This document shows positions 9,586 to 23,390 of a stretch of 64,000 nt of DNA, piece after piece (the stretch's first letter is position 1; each line of letters begins with the position of its first letter). The stretch is from Traorella massiliensis (lineage in GTDB: Bacteria; Bacillota_I; Bacilli_A; Erysipelotrichales; Erysipelotrichaceae), in assembly GCF_900104665.1 (NCBI RefSeq), contig NZ_LT629969.1, positions 248,001-312,000 on the forward strand. The letters are read 5' to 3'. A model generated the notes under the pieces. That model made no database searches and was not told where the DNA came from. It worked only from the letters and a program-made list of their open reading frames with translations. Made by a program: the position numbers and the translations under genes.

Positions 9586-9663
9586 ATGGATATATTTAAT
9601 GATATATCTGCCATTCAATTGGGATCATCCAATGATGTGTTGATTACAACAAGAAATAATTGA
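9586..9663 (+). CDS. Candidate 25-residue peptide
   Basis: A short ORF starting at ATG 9586 with an unusually good ribosome site, AAAGGAGG at 9570-9577, in otherwise very AT-rich DNA. The peptide begins MDIFNDISAIQLG and ends VLITTRNN; it has no cysteines, no signal peptide and no double-Gly motif. It stands 57 bases before a secreted protein gene and in the same direction as the ABC genes behind it. It may be a signalling or precursor peptide or a leader; the call rests on the ribosome site and position only. The AT-rich stretch at 9415-9570 shows no other feature. Confidence 0.4.
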   Translation: MDIFNDISAIQLGSSNDVLITTRNN

Positions 9664-9720
9664 AAAGGCAGATATATAAGGTAAAAAAAAGATACGACAC
9701 TTTAATGAGGAAGGAAATTT

Positions 9721-10152
9721 ATGAAGTTGTCAAAATTGTTTAAAGGAATTCTATGCGCAAGTCTATTCATGGGCGGAATGGCAATTATGCCAAATAAAAC
9801 CGATGCAGTTGAAATTGAACCTTATGCAATCGTTCGTGAAATAAAAGTAAATAGAAGAGAGAAAGCTGATGTACAGCTGCCAGGCTTAGACAAACAATTT
9901 GTTTATGTTGATTTTTCTGGTAGTTACATATTAGCAACCAATCCAAACGGTATTCAGAACTGGCAAGTTTCTGTTTCATTACCAGATGGAGTTAGTCATC
10001 CGACAGGAGGAGCTGGATATTATGAAGTAACATTGCTGGATTATGATTATTCATACAGAACGGGTGGAGCTAAAGTAACTCTTTATTTGAAAGTACAATA
10101 TACTCATAATTATAAACAGTCTGCCCAGGTAGTAGCAACTGTAAATATTTAA
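9721..10152 (+). CDS. Secreted beta-rich protein of unknown function
   Basis: 143 residues. A clear signal peptide covers about residues 1-29 (positive start, hydrophobic GILCASLFMGGMAIM, cleavage probably after TDA). The mature 114 residues have no cysteine, few helices, and a pattern of alternating polar and apolar residues with many Tyr, Gly and Thr, as in a small beta-sandwich. AGGAAG lies 6 bases before the ATG. It sits in front of an ABC system with two FtsX-type permeases. A lactococcin 972-like bacteriocin or a surface ligand sensed by that ABC system are both possible; I do not recognise a family. Confidence 0.6.
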   Translation: MKLSKLFKGILCASLFMGGMAIMPNKTDAVEIEPYAIVREIKVNRREKADVQLPGLDKQFVYVDFSGSYILATNPNGIQNWQVSVSLPDGVSHPTGGAGYYEVTLLDYDYSYRTGGAKVTLYLKVQYTHNYKQSAQVVATVNI

Positions 10153-10241
10153 TTTTCTATTTCTAGGATTTCTTATAATTAATTTCAAAGTTTTAATTAT
10201 AAAAAAGTTTCAGAAAAATATAACTAAAAACTTTCACTAAA

Positions 10242-10326
10242 AGAAAGGGTCTATTCTATTTATTACAATCAAGACTACCCAGTCAGGTAGAAACTTTAAA
10301 TAGGAAAGTAGAGACCTTTCTTTTTT
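10242..10326 (+). terminator. Long branched hairpin ending in a T run
   Basis: The outer arms GAAAGGGTCTA and TAGAGACCTTTC pair imperfectly and are extended by CTATTTA/TAAATAG; an inner hairpin CTACC/GGTAG encloses CAGTCA. A run of six T follows at 10321. It lies between the secreted protein and the first permease. It acts as a terminator or attenuator that lets the ABC genes be set separately from the secreted protein. Confidence 0.55.
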
Positions 10327-10366
10327 CATATAAATTCTTTGTGTATTTTTAAGAGAGGAAATGTCT

Positions 10367-11980
10367 ATGAAAAAGCTGGAAAGATTTTTTCTAAGTATTA
10401 TCCGAAGACCTGTCAAAACGATTATTTTGATACTCGTTGTTTTTGTTGCGGGAAATGTTATAACAGGCTCTTTCATTATTTATCATGCTACTCAGAAAGT
10501 AAGTGATAAGATTCATGAACAGATCAGACCTGCAGCAACAATCCAGACACCAGTGGATGTGCGTATCAATAGCTTATCACGCTCAATAAGCATTGATGAT
10601 AGTGAAATAGATGAATATGGATACCGCTATATCGATGCTCTTTTAGAAATTGCTCAGTTTGATGAAGTAGCTTATGCTGATTTTGGAATGTTAAGTCAGC
10701 ACTGGACTACTGTAGATAAAATAAAGAATTTAAGTATTTCATATTCCATGTTAGATACAACTTATGATAGAAATCTATTCAGATTTGATAATATTTATAA
10801 TAAAGCTACTGTGGTAGGGGTATATAATCCTGATAGCTATTATTTTATGAACAATGACCTTGAAATCGTTGAAGGCAGATTCTTCACCGAAGAAGAAATC
10901 AGAGAAGGTAAAGCAGTCGTCATCCTTCCCCAGTCAGCTAGAAAGATTTATCCTAGAGAAAATACAGAGTTCTACGGACAGGAAAAATTTGAACTGAATG
11001 AGAAAATTGAATTTGTATTCCGTATCTATGATAGTGATCCGATTAATGACAGTGATTTCTTTCCTATGGAAAACGGAGGCATGTATGGAGAATTCACTCA
11101 AGAAGAAATCGATATGTTTCAGGAAAAGAATGAACAAAGCATTCTATATGAGGAAGTAGTGGAAGCTGAGGTCATCGGTTTTTATAAGAGTGATTTTGGA
11201 AAAGAAAAGGATTTTGACATCATCAACAATGTCTATATGCCTTTGAACTTTTATATTCATCAGAATAAAAAGCATAATGAAAAGGTCGCTGAATATATAG
11301 GCAAAGGCCTTGTGGACACAAATAATAAAGAAGGCTTTCCTAGAAACTATAATTTTCTATCTACAATAAGTCTGTTTACCTATTTTGAACTGAATGATAA
11401 TTCTGAGATCGAAAGTTTTGTCAACAAGACAAGATCAGTCCTTGATGAATATCAGATTGATTCTAATATAAAGGTCAATAACGATCTGTATATGAAAGTT
11501 GCAGGGCCTTTAAGTACTGTGAATGATTTGTCCGAGCTTATTATCATTGTAGCTGTCATTGTCGTATTCATCATCCTCAGCTGTTTGTCGCTTGTATTTA
11601 TGAAAGACAGGAAAAAGGAGATTGGTATATTGCTTTCACTAGGAGAACATAAGCGGAAAGTTATAATGCAGATGATGGCAGAGATTCTACTGGTAGGACT
11701 GCTAGGGATTGCAGGTTCGATGCTAACAGCAAGAGAGTTTGGAAAGAGCCTTGCTGACAGTATCATCAGCATGAGCAAGCAGACTGAGACACTAAGCGAA
11801 GATGAAAGGAAGATGATGAACGGAATGACTCCTATAGGAGCCATGAATGAATATGAAGAGTATCTTGATGATACCAATATTCTTGCCGCATCATCCATTT
11901 CAGTCATCATCCTATTAGCTTCATCAGGATGCATCATCATAGTAATTGCAAGGATGAATCCAAAAGATATTTTATTGTAG
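10367..11980 (+). CDS. FtsX/MacB-type ABC permease
   Basis: 537 residues. One membrane segment at about 18-38 (TIILILVVFVAGNVI), a large extracytoplasmic region of about 350 residues, then three membrane segments; the C-terminal part contains the coupling-helix motif MKDRKKEIGILLSLGEHK seen in FtsX-family permeases. Such proteins work as mechanotransmission or peptide exporters rather than simple channels. I use ATG 10367, which leaves 8 bases after GAGAGG; the ATG two codons earlier sits too close. It is the first of three ABC genes. Confidence 0.8.
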   Translation: MKKLERFFLSIIRRPVKTIILILVVFVAGNVITGSFIIYHATQKVSDKIHEQIRPAATIQTPVDVRINSLSRSISIDDSEIDEYGYRYIDALLEIAQFDEVAYADFGMLSQHWTTVDKIKNLSISYSMLDTTYDRNLFRFDNIYNKATVVGVYNPDSYYFMNNDLEIVEGRFFTEEEIREGKAVVILPQSARKIYPRENTEFYGQEKFELNEKIEFVFRIYDSDPINDSDFFPMENGGMYGEFTQEEIDMFQEKNEQSILYEEVVEAEVIGFYKSDFGKEKDFDIINNVYMPLNFYIHQNKKHNEKVAEYIGKGLVDTNNKEGFPRNYNFLSTISLFTYFELNDNSEIESFVNKTRSVLDEYQIDSNIKVNNDLYMKVAGPLSTVNDLSELIIIVAVIVVFIILSCLSLVFMKDRKKEIGILLSLGEHKRKVIMQMMAEILLVGLLGIAGSMLTAREFGKSLADSIISMSKQTETLSEDERKMMNGMTPIGAMNEYEEYLDDTNILAASSISVIILLASSGCIIIVIARMNPKDILL

Positions 11981-11990
11981 GAGGAAAAAT

Positions 11991-12668
11991 ATGAGCATTT
12001 TAGAAGTGAAAGATATTTACTTTACATATCCGGATGGCGATCATAGAAAAACGATCTTGAATCATGTGTCTGCTTCTTTTGATTGTGGTAAATTTTATAC
12101 GATTCTGGGATCCAGCGGATGTGGCAAAACTACTTTTCTTTCCTTGATCAGTGCTTTGGATAAGGCTGAGAGTGGTGATATCTATTATAATGGCATCAAT
12201 ATCAAAGATATTGGTTTTGAGAAATATCGCCGAAATCATGTGGGAATCGTTTTTCAGAATTATAATCTTATTACGTATATGACAGCTCTTGAAAATGTTC
12301 GAATTGCAATGGGAATAACAGAAAATGATGTAGGAGGGGATATTTCTAGTACGGCTTTAGAGTTATTAGAGAAAGTAGGTATCGACCGTACAAAAGCAGA
12401 TCGCAGAGTTACGAAGCTGTCTGGCGGTGAACAGCAAAGGGTAGCGATTGCACGTGCTCTATCGACCAATGCTGATATCATTCTTGCAGATGAACCTACT
12501 GGCAACCTTGATAAGAAAACAGGAAGGGGCATCGTAGATATTTTTAAAAACCTGGCTCATGATCTCAATAAATGTGTGATCGTCGTGACGCATTCTGAAG
12601 AAGTGGCCAGGGAAAGTGATGAGATACTTCGTTTGTATTCTCATACACAGTCCTTCAATTTTGAATGA
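11991..12668 (+). CDS. ABC transporter ATP-binding protein, MacB/LolD type
   Basis: 225 residues with Walker [11 protein letters not shown]-loop [20 protein letters not shown], signature [15 protein letters not shown], Walker [13 protein letters not shown] and switch VTHS. The Q-loop and the EPTGNLD Walker B are typical of the LolD/MacB/BceA group that pairs with FtsX-type permeases. AGGAGGAAAA precedes the ATG. It overlaps the next permease gene by four bases (ATGA), which shows tight coupling and suggests one ATPase serves both permeases. Confidence 0.9.
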   Translation: MSILEVKDIYFTYPDGDHRKTILNHVSASFDCGKFYTILGSSGCGKTTFLSLISALDKAESGDIYYNGINIKDIGFEKYRRNHVGIVFQNYNLITYMTALENVRIAMGITENDVGGDISSTALELLEKVGIDRTKADRRVTKLSGGEQQRVAIARALSTNADIILADEPTGNLDKKTGRGIVDIFKNLAHDLNKCVIVVTHSEEVARESDEILRLYSHTQSFNFE

Positions 12669-14089
12669 ATCTAATTAAACGTGTATTTGTTAGTATAACA
12701 CGACGAAAAGTTGCTTCCCTTGTTATTTTGCTTGTAGCGTTTCTGATGGGAAATGTCATGGCTGTTTCGATCAGTATCCAGCAATCTGGTCAAAATATCG
12801 AACGAAATCTATTGGAAAGGATAGGCGGGAAGATTGTTTTAACCGGAGCAAATATTTCTGCTAGCAGGAATGTTTTGAGCTTAGATGAAACTTCTTATAA
12901 CCTACAAATGAATAGATTTATGGAAATCTATGATTATCTGGCCTCTAAAAATAATATTGCTTATGCCGACTATTCGCTTCATTTCGATGGAATCGACTTA
13001 GTAGAGGGACAGAATATCGAATTGGATGAGAGCGTACAATATCCCAATGGCTATTCTATTCTTCATGGTATTGAAAATCGTGAATTGATTGATGAAAAAG
13101 AAAGATATATTCAATTTACAAATGGAGAGAAGTTTACAGAAGAACAGATGAAGAATGGCGATAATGTCTTGATCGTCAATGAGGCTGTCTTCATTGATGG
13201 ACGGCCAGTAAAACCAAATGATGTCATTGAGTTTGAGATTAAAATTGAGGAATATGATCCGGAAACGAATAAATTTATTATTACTGATAAAGAAACATTC
13301 TCTTATCGGGTCGTAGGAACTTTTCAGGTAATTGACAATAAATTTTCTGATGTGAAAAACTCAAATAATATCCAGATGTTTTATACACCTAACCAGAATA
13401 TAAAAAATATTTATCATAAATATAGTGAGATGAGCAGTAATGAGAGATTTCAATCAAAATACTGGATCGATTCTGCAACGATCGTTGTCAGTTCAAGTGA
13501 GTATCTTTTTCAGTTGAGCGAAAGTGCGAATAGTATCGTTGAAGAAGAAAATTATCCAATTACAGTAACGTCTACATTAGATACTGTTGAAAAACTGATT
13601 TCACCTGTTAAGAGTATTTCCGCAATATCACAAAATATCTTGTTGTTTTCTATGATTGCCATGACAATTATCTTAGGACTCGTTTCATTTTATTTTATTC
13701 GTGATAGAAAAAAAGAGATTGGGATATATATGTCTTTGGGAATTCGTAAATCTCATTTGATGCTTCAAATCATATTAGAAAGTGTCTTAACAGGCATGGC
13801 GGCTATATTTTTGTCTATTGGCAGTGGCTGGCTTATTTCACAGCAGTATTCTTCTTCTTTATTAAAGAATTCACTTGAAGTAGAAGAAAGTGAATATGAA
13901 GAATATATGACGGATACGTTAAATTATGAATTGTTAGCCCAGGATGTTACTGATAATTATAAGATTACGATTACTTTTGAAGATGTTTCGATCTTGATTA
14001 TTTTGTCTTTTTCTACGATTCTGCTTTCTACTGCCTTTCCTTTATTTTATATCATGCGTCTTGATCCTAAAGAAATTCTTTTAGAATAG
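12665..14089 (+). CDS. Second FtsX/MacB-type ABC permease
   Basis: 474 residues with the same architecture as the permease at 10367: a membrane segment at about 14-34, an extracytoplasmic domain, and three C-terminal membrane segments with IRDRKKEIGIYMSLGIRKSH as the coupling motif. The N-termini of the two permeases (RVFVSITRRKVASLVIL here, RFFLSIIRRPVKTIIL there) and their C-termini (MRLDPKEILLE, MNPKDILL) are alike, so they arose by duplication and probably form a heterodimer. ATGA overlap with the ATPase gene. Confidence 0.8.
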   Translation: MNLIKRVFVSITRRKVASLVILLVAFLMGNVMAVSISIQQSGQNIERNLLERIGGKIVLTGANISASRNVLSLDETSYNLQMNRFMEIYDYLASKNNIAYADYSLHFDGIDLVEGQNIELDESVQYPNGYSILHGIENRELIDEKERYIQFTNGEKFTEEQMKNGDNVLIVNEAVFIDGRPVKPNDVIEFEIKIEEYDPETNKFIITDKETFSYRVVGTFQVIDNKFSDVKNSNNIQMFYTPNQNIKNIYHKYSEMSSNERFQSKYWIDSATIVVSSSEYLFQLSESANSIVEEENYPITVTSTLDTVEKLISPVKSISAISQNILLFSMIAMTIILGLVSFYFIRDRKKEIGIYMSLGIRKSHLMLQIILESVLTGMAAIFLSIGSGWLISQQYSSSLLKNSLEVEESEYEEYMTDTLNYELLAQDVTDNYKITITFEDVSILIILSFSTILLSTAFPLFYIMRLDPKEILLE

Positions 14090-14106
14090 ATTACTTTATT
14101 ATAAAG

Positions 14107-14147
14107 AAAAGTTCTCAGAAAAATTATTTTTTCAGGGAACTTTTTTG
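14107..14147 (+). terminator. Terminator after the ABC genes
   Basis: AAAGTTC pairs with GAACTTT and GAAAAA with TTTTTC in a long, slightly mismatched stem, followed by a T run. It ends the three-gene ABC unit. Confidence 0.7.
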
Positions 14148-14227
14148 TCTATTTTGTCAATGCTCGTTATATGTCCTATAAATTTAGGGGTATTTGCGTT
14201 AAGATGTTAACGAAAGGAGGATAGCCA

Positions 14228-14728
14228 ATGAATCAAATGAAAATAGGAAGCTTTTTTAAAGAGCTTCGCAAAGAAAAAGCCTTAACACAAGAACAATTGG
14301 CAGAGATATTTGGGGTTTCCCGTAGAACGGTTTCAAGATGGGAAACCGGCAGTAATTTGCCTGATTTAGATATTCTTATTGAGATGGCTGACTATTTCAA
14401 GGTGGATCTACGTGAATTATTAGATGGTGAAAGAAAGGGTGATAAGATGGATAAAGAGATGGAAGAAGTTGTATTAAAGGTTGCAGATTACAGCAATGAG
14501 GAAAAAAAGAAATTAACAAGACGGATGCATGTATTGTTTATAGCGGGGCTGCTGGCAGCAGTGGTTTATAGTTTATTGTTATTTACGGATAACGCTGATA
14601 ATTTTTTTGGAAGTGTATGTCTAGGATTCACATCTGGAATGATGGTCGTTGGCGTCATCATGACTAGTAAATATGCTGTTAAAATACAGGCTTTTAAAAT
14701 AAGGGTCTTACAAAGACAGAAACATTAG
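14228..14728 (+). CDS. XRE-family regulator with membrane tail
   Basis: 166 residues. An XRE helix-turn-helix occupies residues 8-62 (LTQEQLAEIFGVSRRTVSRWETG), a charged linker follows, and two hydrophobic segments lie at about residues 101-120 and 128-148. The ATG follows AAAGGAGGATAGCC, a strong ribosome site. It lies just behind the permease-ATPase-permease genes and may regulate them, but no operator repeat that would prove this was found. Related in layout to the XRE proteins at 4676 and 40202. Confidence 0.8.
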   Translation: MNQMKIGSFFKELRKEKALTQEQLAEIFGVSRRTVSRWETGSNLPDLDILIEMADYFKVDLRELLDGERKGDKMDKEMEEVVLKVADYSNEEKKKLTRRMHVLFIAGLLAAVVYSLLLFTDNADNFFGSVCLGFTSGMMVVGVIMTSKYAVKIQAFKIRVLQRQKH

Positions 14729-14734
14729 AAATGT

Positions 14735-14758
14735 AAGAAGCGCTATGGCGTTTCTTTT
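14735..14758 (+). terminator. Terminator after XRE gene
   Basis: AGAAGCG and CGTTTCT form a 7-bp stem with loop CTATGG and a following T-rich tract. Confidence 0.65.
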
Positions 14759-14786
14759 ATTTTTATACTGGAATAGTGTATAAGGA

Positions 14787-15053
14787 GTGAATAAGATACA
14801 AAAAAAGTTAAGAATTTTCTAGATGATCATCTTCTACCGAATGATGTTACTTTACGTTATATTGATTTAACAAGGGAAATAGGGGAATTAGGAAAGGAGA
14901 TTCTTAAAAGCAGTGCCTATGGAAGGAAAGTGTTTGATTTAAATGATGAGACTAAAAAAATGGGAGATTGATGTAAACGAGACCTTGGATGTGACTTTGT
15001 ATAAATATGAAAAGCGTTTTATTGAAAAGAGTGATATGGGTTCAGGAAGATAG
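14787..15053 (+). pseudogene. Decayed MazG-like nucleotide pyrophosphohydrolase
   Basis: Pieces of a MazG-fold protein can be read in more than one frame. A GTG at 14787 opens a short N-terminal piece; a second frame gives KNFLDDHLLPNDV and then LRYIDLTREIGELGKEIL, the metal-binding EXXE helix of the family, and stops after KKMGD. A third piece (DVNETLDVTLYKYEKRF) is the usual last helix. The helix between them, normally with ExxD, is missing, and at least one frameshift lies near the start. So the gene is dead, with an internal deletion. No stretch of this length elsewhere nearby matches it. Confidence 0.75.
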
Positions 15054-15135
15054 TTATTAAAAAACTATTTACTTCTTTTTATTTATTTAGTAAAATCAAT
15101 TATAGACATTTTAGTAAGTGATGTCTTTTGTTAAT

Positions 15136-15224
15136 GGAGTGGTATCGAAGTGGTCATAACGGGGCTGATTCGAAATCAGTTTGGGTGCAAGCCCACGTGG
15201 GTTCGAATCCCACCCACTCCGCCA
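15136..15224 (+). tRNA. tRNA-Ser (anticodon CGA)
   Basis: Acceptor arms GGAGTGG/CCACTCC close the molecule, and CCA is encoded (GCCA at the end). The anticodon stem GCTGA/TCAGT holds the 7-base loop TTCGAAA with anticodon CGA, reading UCG. A long variable arm (TTGGGTGCAAGCCCA) marks a class II tRNA, and the T arm has GTTCGAATC. All of this fits serine. Confidence 0.95.
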
Positions 15225-15235
15225 GATACGAATTT

Positions 15236-15257
15236 GTGCCTGTAAGGCACTTTTTTA
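15236..15257 (+). terminator. Terminator after tRNA-Ser
   Basis: GTGCC and GGCAC pair around TGTAA, followed by six T. No feature is visible in the next 190 bases. Confidence 0.8.
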
Positions 15258-15450
15258 TATATTAGGAAATTTCAAATTAAGAGGTGAGATATGAATAAAT
15301 CCCACTAAAAAAGTAGGATTTAGAAAAAGGTCAAGAAAAGTAATGATCAAAATCACTTCATCTTGACAGAGTTGTAATACTTCATAGTTACCATCGTATC
15401 TTGTACCGTTTAAGCTTCGAAGGAAAGTTGTTATATGATATACTTTTAAT

Positions 15451-15843
15451 ATGGAAAAATCATGTGGAATCATCTTATATACGAATATTGAAAGGAAACG
15501 GTATTATTTACTGATTAAAGATGAAAGAGGAAAAATAGGGTTTCCCAAAGGGCATATTGAAAAAAATGAAACAGAATTAGAATGTGCTTTGCGAGAAACT
15601 TGGGAAGAGACTTCTATCATGCCTGATATCAATTCAAAATTTTATAAACAGATTCAATATTGCTTGCCAAATGGCAGTATAAAGCATGTTGTCTATTATC
15701 TAGGATATTTTGAAAAACAAGTACCAACTCATCAGCAAGGATATGAGCATTTTGATTATCTTTTACTGACATATCAAGAAGCTATAAGAGCGTTGACACA
15801 TGATAATACAAAAAAATATTACTGGATGCTGAAAGTTATTTAA
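15451..15843 (+). CDS. NUDIX hydrolase (Ap4A hydrolase-like)
   Basis: 130 residues. The NUDIX box GHIEKNETELECALRETW followed by EETSI lies at about residues 33-55, with the preceding GKIGFPKG typical of bis(5'-nucleosyl)-tetraphosphatases. It probably hydrolyses Ap4A or a related nucleoside polyphosphate. There is no ribosome site before the ATG; instead a possible -10 box TATACT lies at 15439-15444, so the transcript could begin at or next to the start codon. No -35 box is clear. The protein is complete and of normal length. Confidence 0.85.
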   Translation: MEKSCGIILYTNIERKRYYLLIKDERGKIGFPKGHIEKNETELECALRETWEETSIMPDINSKFYKQIQYCLPNGSIKHVVYYLGYFEKQVPTHQQGYEHFDYLLLTYQEAIRALTHDNTKKYYWMLKVI

Positions 15844-15903
15844 ATCAAGGCTGGCATTATTCTTTTTAAGCACACATACTAGTCCTGTAAAGGAGAAATT
15901 CAA

Positions 15904-16338
15904 ATGATCGAACAGGATACAATAAAGCTTTTAAGAGAGTGTGATGCAGGTATAAAAATGGGTGTATCATCTATAGATGAGGTATTAGACAGTATATCTA
16001 ATGAAAAATTTAAAAATTATTTGATCAGCTGTAAATTGGAACATGAAAAGCTAGAGAAAGAAGTAGAGAACTATTTAGATAAATATCATGATGATGGAAA
16101 AGAAATTAGTCCCATGGCTAAAACAATGTCTTGGATAAAAACAAATGCTCGGCTTGTCATGGATGAAACGGATCATACAGTTGCAGATATCATGATAGAT
16201 GGATGTAATATGGGAATAAAATCATTAAACCGATATTTAAATCAGTATGAAGCAGCGGATGAAAAATCTAAAGAAATTGCGAAAAAACTTATTTATGTTG
16301 AGGAAGAATTAGTGAGTGAGATGTTTCAATATTTATAA
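15904..16338 (+). CDS. Ferritin-like / DUF2383-type helical protein
   Basis: 144 residues, almost wholly predicted helix by pattern: LLRECDAGIKMGVSSIDEVL, a helix containing CKLEHEKLEKEVENYL, then two more long helices. The four-helix layout and the E..H positions recall ferritin-like domains of unknown function (DUF2383-like), but the metal ligands are incomplete here, so enzymatic activity is doubtful. AAAGGAGAAATTCAA precedes the ATG. It lies alone between the NUDIX gene and the FMN-binding lipoprotein. Confidence 0.5.
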   Translation: MIEQDTIKLLRECDAGIKMGVSSIDEVLDSISNEKFKNYLISCKLEHEKLEKEVENYLDKYHDDGKEISPMAKTMSWIKTNARLVMDETDHTVADIMIDGCNMGIKSLNRYLNQYEAADEKSKEIAKKLIYVEEELVSEMFQYL

Positions 16339-16433
16339 GATATCACTTGTGAAAAAAATGACTTTTATTGCACAAATTATGATGAAAATACCCTTAAAAT
16401 GAATAAAAAAGTAAAAAAAGATACGAGTATAAA

Positions 16434-16462
16434 TTGACATTGTAAGAATACTATGTTACTTT
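16434..16462 (+). promoter_or_regulatory. Promoter of the FMN-binding lipoprotein
   Basis: TTGACA at 16434-16439 and TACTTT at 16457-16462 are 17 bases apart, followed by GGAGG and the ATG at 16483. Confidence 0.6.
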
Positions 16463-16482
16463 TTATTTGGAGGTAAAATCAT

Positions 16483-17637
16483 ATGAAAAAGTTATTTTCT
16501 TTATTAACTGCAGGTACGTTAGTGCTTGCTTTAGGTGCTTGTAGCACAACAAAGGAACCTGTTGTTGAAGAGTTTTCAGCAGAGTATGAAATGAAGGGTA
16601 CAACTTCAGCAGGTCTTCCAAAAAATGATACTTTTATCTTTGAAGGTGAAACGACAGATGGTATCATTACAAAATTGAACTTTGATATTATTCGTAACAA
16701 AGGAATGGAAGATGAATATTCAAAGAAAGATCTATATGGATATGAAATGAATGTTTCTGATGGAGCTATCGAAGAAGTTAATGGTGCCCTTAATTTAACA
16801 AACTTATCTGCAAGCGGATTTGTGAAATATCCAGGAACAGATTCTGGTGTTCAATTCATGGTTAGAGCTTCTTTAGAAGGATTGACTCCTGAATCAACTT
16901 TTGCAGATTTGGTTGTTTTTGATTTATCGACACAGAGCACGATGGAATTAGAAAATGCAATTGCTGCATATTCTTATTTAGCTGCTGAATCAGGTGTTGA
17001 AGAGCTGACAGGTGATACACTTGTTATTGATTTAATGGGTGCATTTGATGAACTTGTTGTGGATGGGGCATTCGTAGCTGGGGAACAGCGTGTATCTTAT
17101 GCTGGATACAATGGTGGTAGAAGCTATGGTGAACAGATCGATGCAATCGTTGATTACATTCTGGCAAATGATATGACATTAGAAGATGTTTATGAAATGT
17201 TTAGAACAGTGAATCAGCAGAGTACACCTATCGAAGAAAGAGATGTAATTTCAGGTGCTACGATCGCATTTGTTGGTGACTTCCAGAGAACAGTTTATCT
17301 TGCCATTCATGGTGAATTGTTTGAAGGTGTAACAAATGCTACTGAAGCTGATGGCAGCACAACAGTTGAAGTTGTCACTCAGGGTTACGGTGGAGAAATT
17401 GAAACTCATGTAACTTTTGATGCAGATAATACGATCACTGCTATTTCAGTTCGTGATGATCAGGAATCTGAGGGTGTAGGTGCTGTATTGACAGCTGATG
17501 GTTCTGATTTCTTGAATTCTTTGATCGAAGGTCAGAGCGATATTGAAAGCGTTGAAGTATCAAGTGGTGCAACTGTTACTTCTGAAGCTTTGAAGAAAGC
17601 TGTTCAGATGGCTATTGATTACATGAACGAAAAATAA
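16483..17637 (+). CDS. FMN-binding domain lipoprotein
   Basis: 384 residues. A lipoprotein signal with lipobox ALGAC puts the modified Cys near residue 20. The C-terminal part (about 280-384) is an FMN-binding domain, with the motif SSGATVTSEALKKAV; in the RnfG/NqrC family the Thr of SGATxT carries FMN by a phosphoester bond. An earlier VISGATIAF near residue 258 hints at a second, degenerate copy. Such extracellular flavoproteins take part in surface electron transfer, and an ApbE flavin transferase would be needed; none is in the window. Own promoter and terminator. Confidence 0.8.
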   Translation: MKKLFSLLTAGTLVLALGACSTTKEPVVEEFSAEYEMKGTTSAGLPKNDTFIFEGETTDGIITKLNFDIIRNKGMEDEYSKKDLYGYEMNVSDGAIEEVNGALNLTNLSASGFVKYPGTDSGVQFMVRASLEGLTPESTFADLVVFDLSTQSTMELENAIAAYSYLAAESGVEELTGDTLVIDLMGAFDELVVDGAFVAGEQRVSYAGYNGGRSYGEQIDAIVDYILANDMTLEDVYEMFRTVNQQSTPIEERDVISGATIAFVGDFQRTVYLAIHGELFEGVTNATEADGSTTVEVVTQGYGGEIETHVTFDADNTITAISVRDDQESEGVGAVLTADGSDFLNSLIEGQSDIESVEVSSGATVTSEALKKAVQMAIDYMNEK

Positions 17638-17650
17638 AAAATAAAATCGG

Positions 17651-17677
17651 ACAGTCCTTGAAAAAGGACTGTTTTTA
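17651..17677 (+). terminator. Terminator after FMN-binding lipoprotein
   Basis: ACAGTCCTT and AAGGACTGT form a perfect 9-bp stem with loop GAAA, followed by five T. Confidence 0.9.
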
Positions 17678-17778
17678 TTTGGGCGATTTGATGAGCTCTT
17701 ATAGATTTTCATCTAATTTTCAAAATAATATGAAGAATAATGACTCGTTTTATTGTATAATATACCAGAGGTGGTAGA

Positions 17779-23085
<5,307 letters not shown>

Positions 23086-23096
23086 GAGGAGGAATC

Positions 23097-23390
23097 ATGG
23101 AGAAATTTAGTAAGGAGATGCTGAGAAAACTTGCAAATCAGGTCATGTTTGATTTAAATGATCAGGAATGCGAGGAATTGCAGGAGGAGTTTGAGACTTA
23201 TTTAAAGCAGTTGGATCTTCTCAATAAGATCGATACGGAGAATGTAGAAGAAATGGTTTATCCATTTGATACACCGACTTCTTTTATTCGTAATGATGAT
23301 GAAGTCTATGCCATTTCACAGGAAGATGCAATGAAAAATGTGCCGCAGGCAAGTGAAAATTATGTTGTGGTACCAAAGGTGGTGAAATAA
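23097..23390 (+). CDS. gatC: Asp/Glu-tRNA amidotransferase subunit C
   Basis: 97 residues, the small linker subunit of GatCAB. The family pattern is present: an N-terminal helix (MLRKLANQVMFDLNDQECEELQEEF), LDLLNKIDTENVEEM, and the C-terminal NVPQASENYVVVPKVV. It stabilises the GatA-GatB complex that converts Glu-tRNA(Gln) and Asp-tRNA(Asn) by amidation. AGGAGG precedes the ATG, and TAATG couples it to gatA. Confidence 0.95.
   Translation: MEKFSKEMLRKLANQVMFDLNDQECEELQEEFETYLKQLDLLNKIDTENVEEMVYPFDTPTSFIRNDDEVYAISQEDAMKNVPQASENYVVVPKVVK

Noticed and set aside
10242-10326. T-box or known riboswitch
   Set aside because: No T-box sequence or specifier loop and no known aptamer core is visible; only a terminator-like hairpin can be supported.
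15136-15224. Integration site at tRNA-Ser
   Set aside because: No repeat of the tRNA end was found nearby and no integrase gene lies beside it; the mobile region starts 26 kb away.
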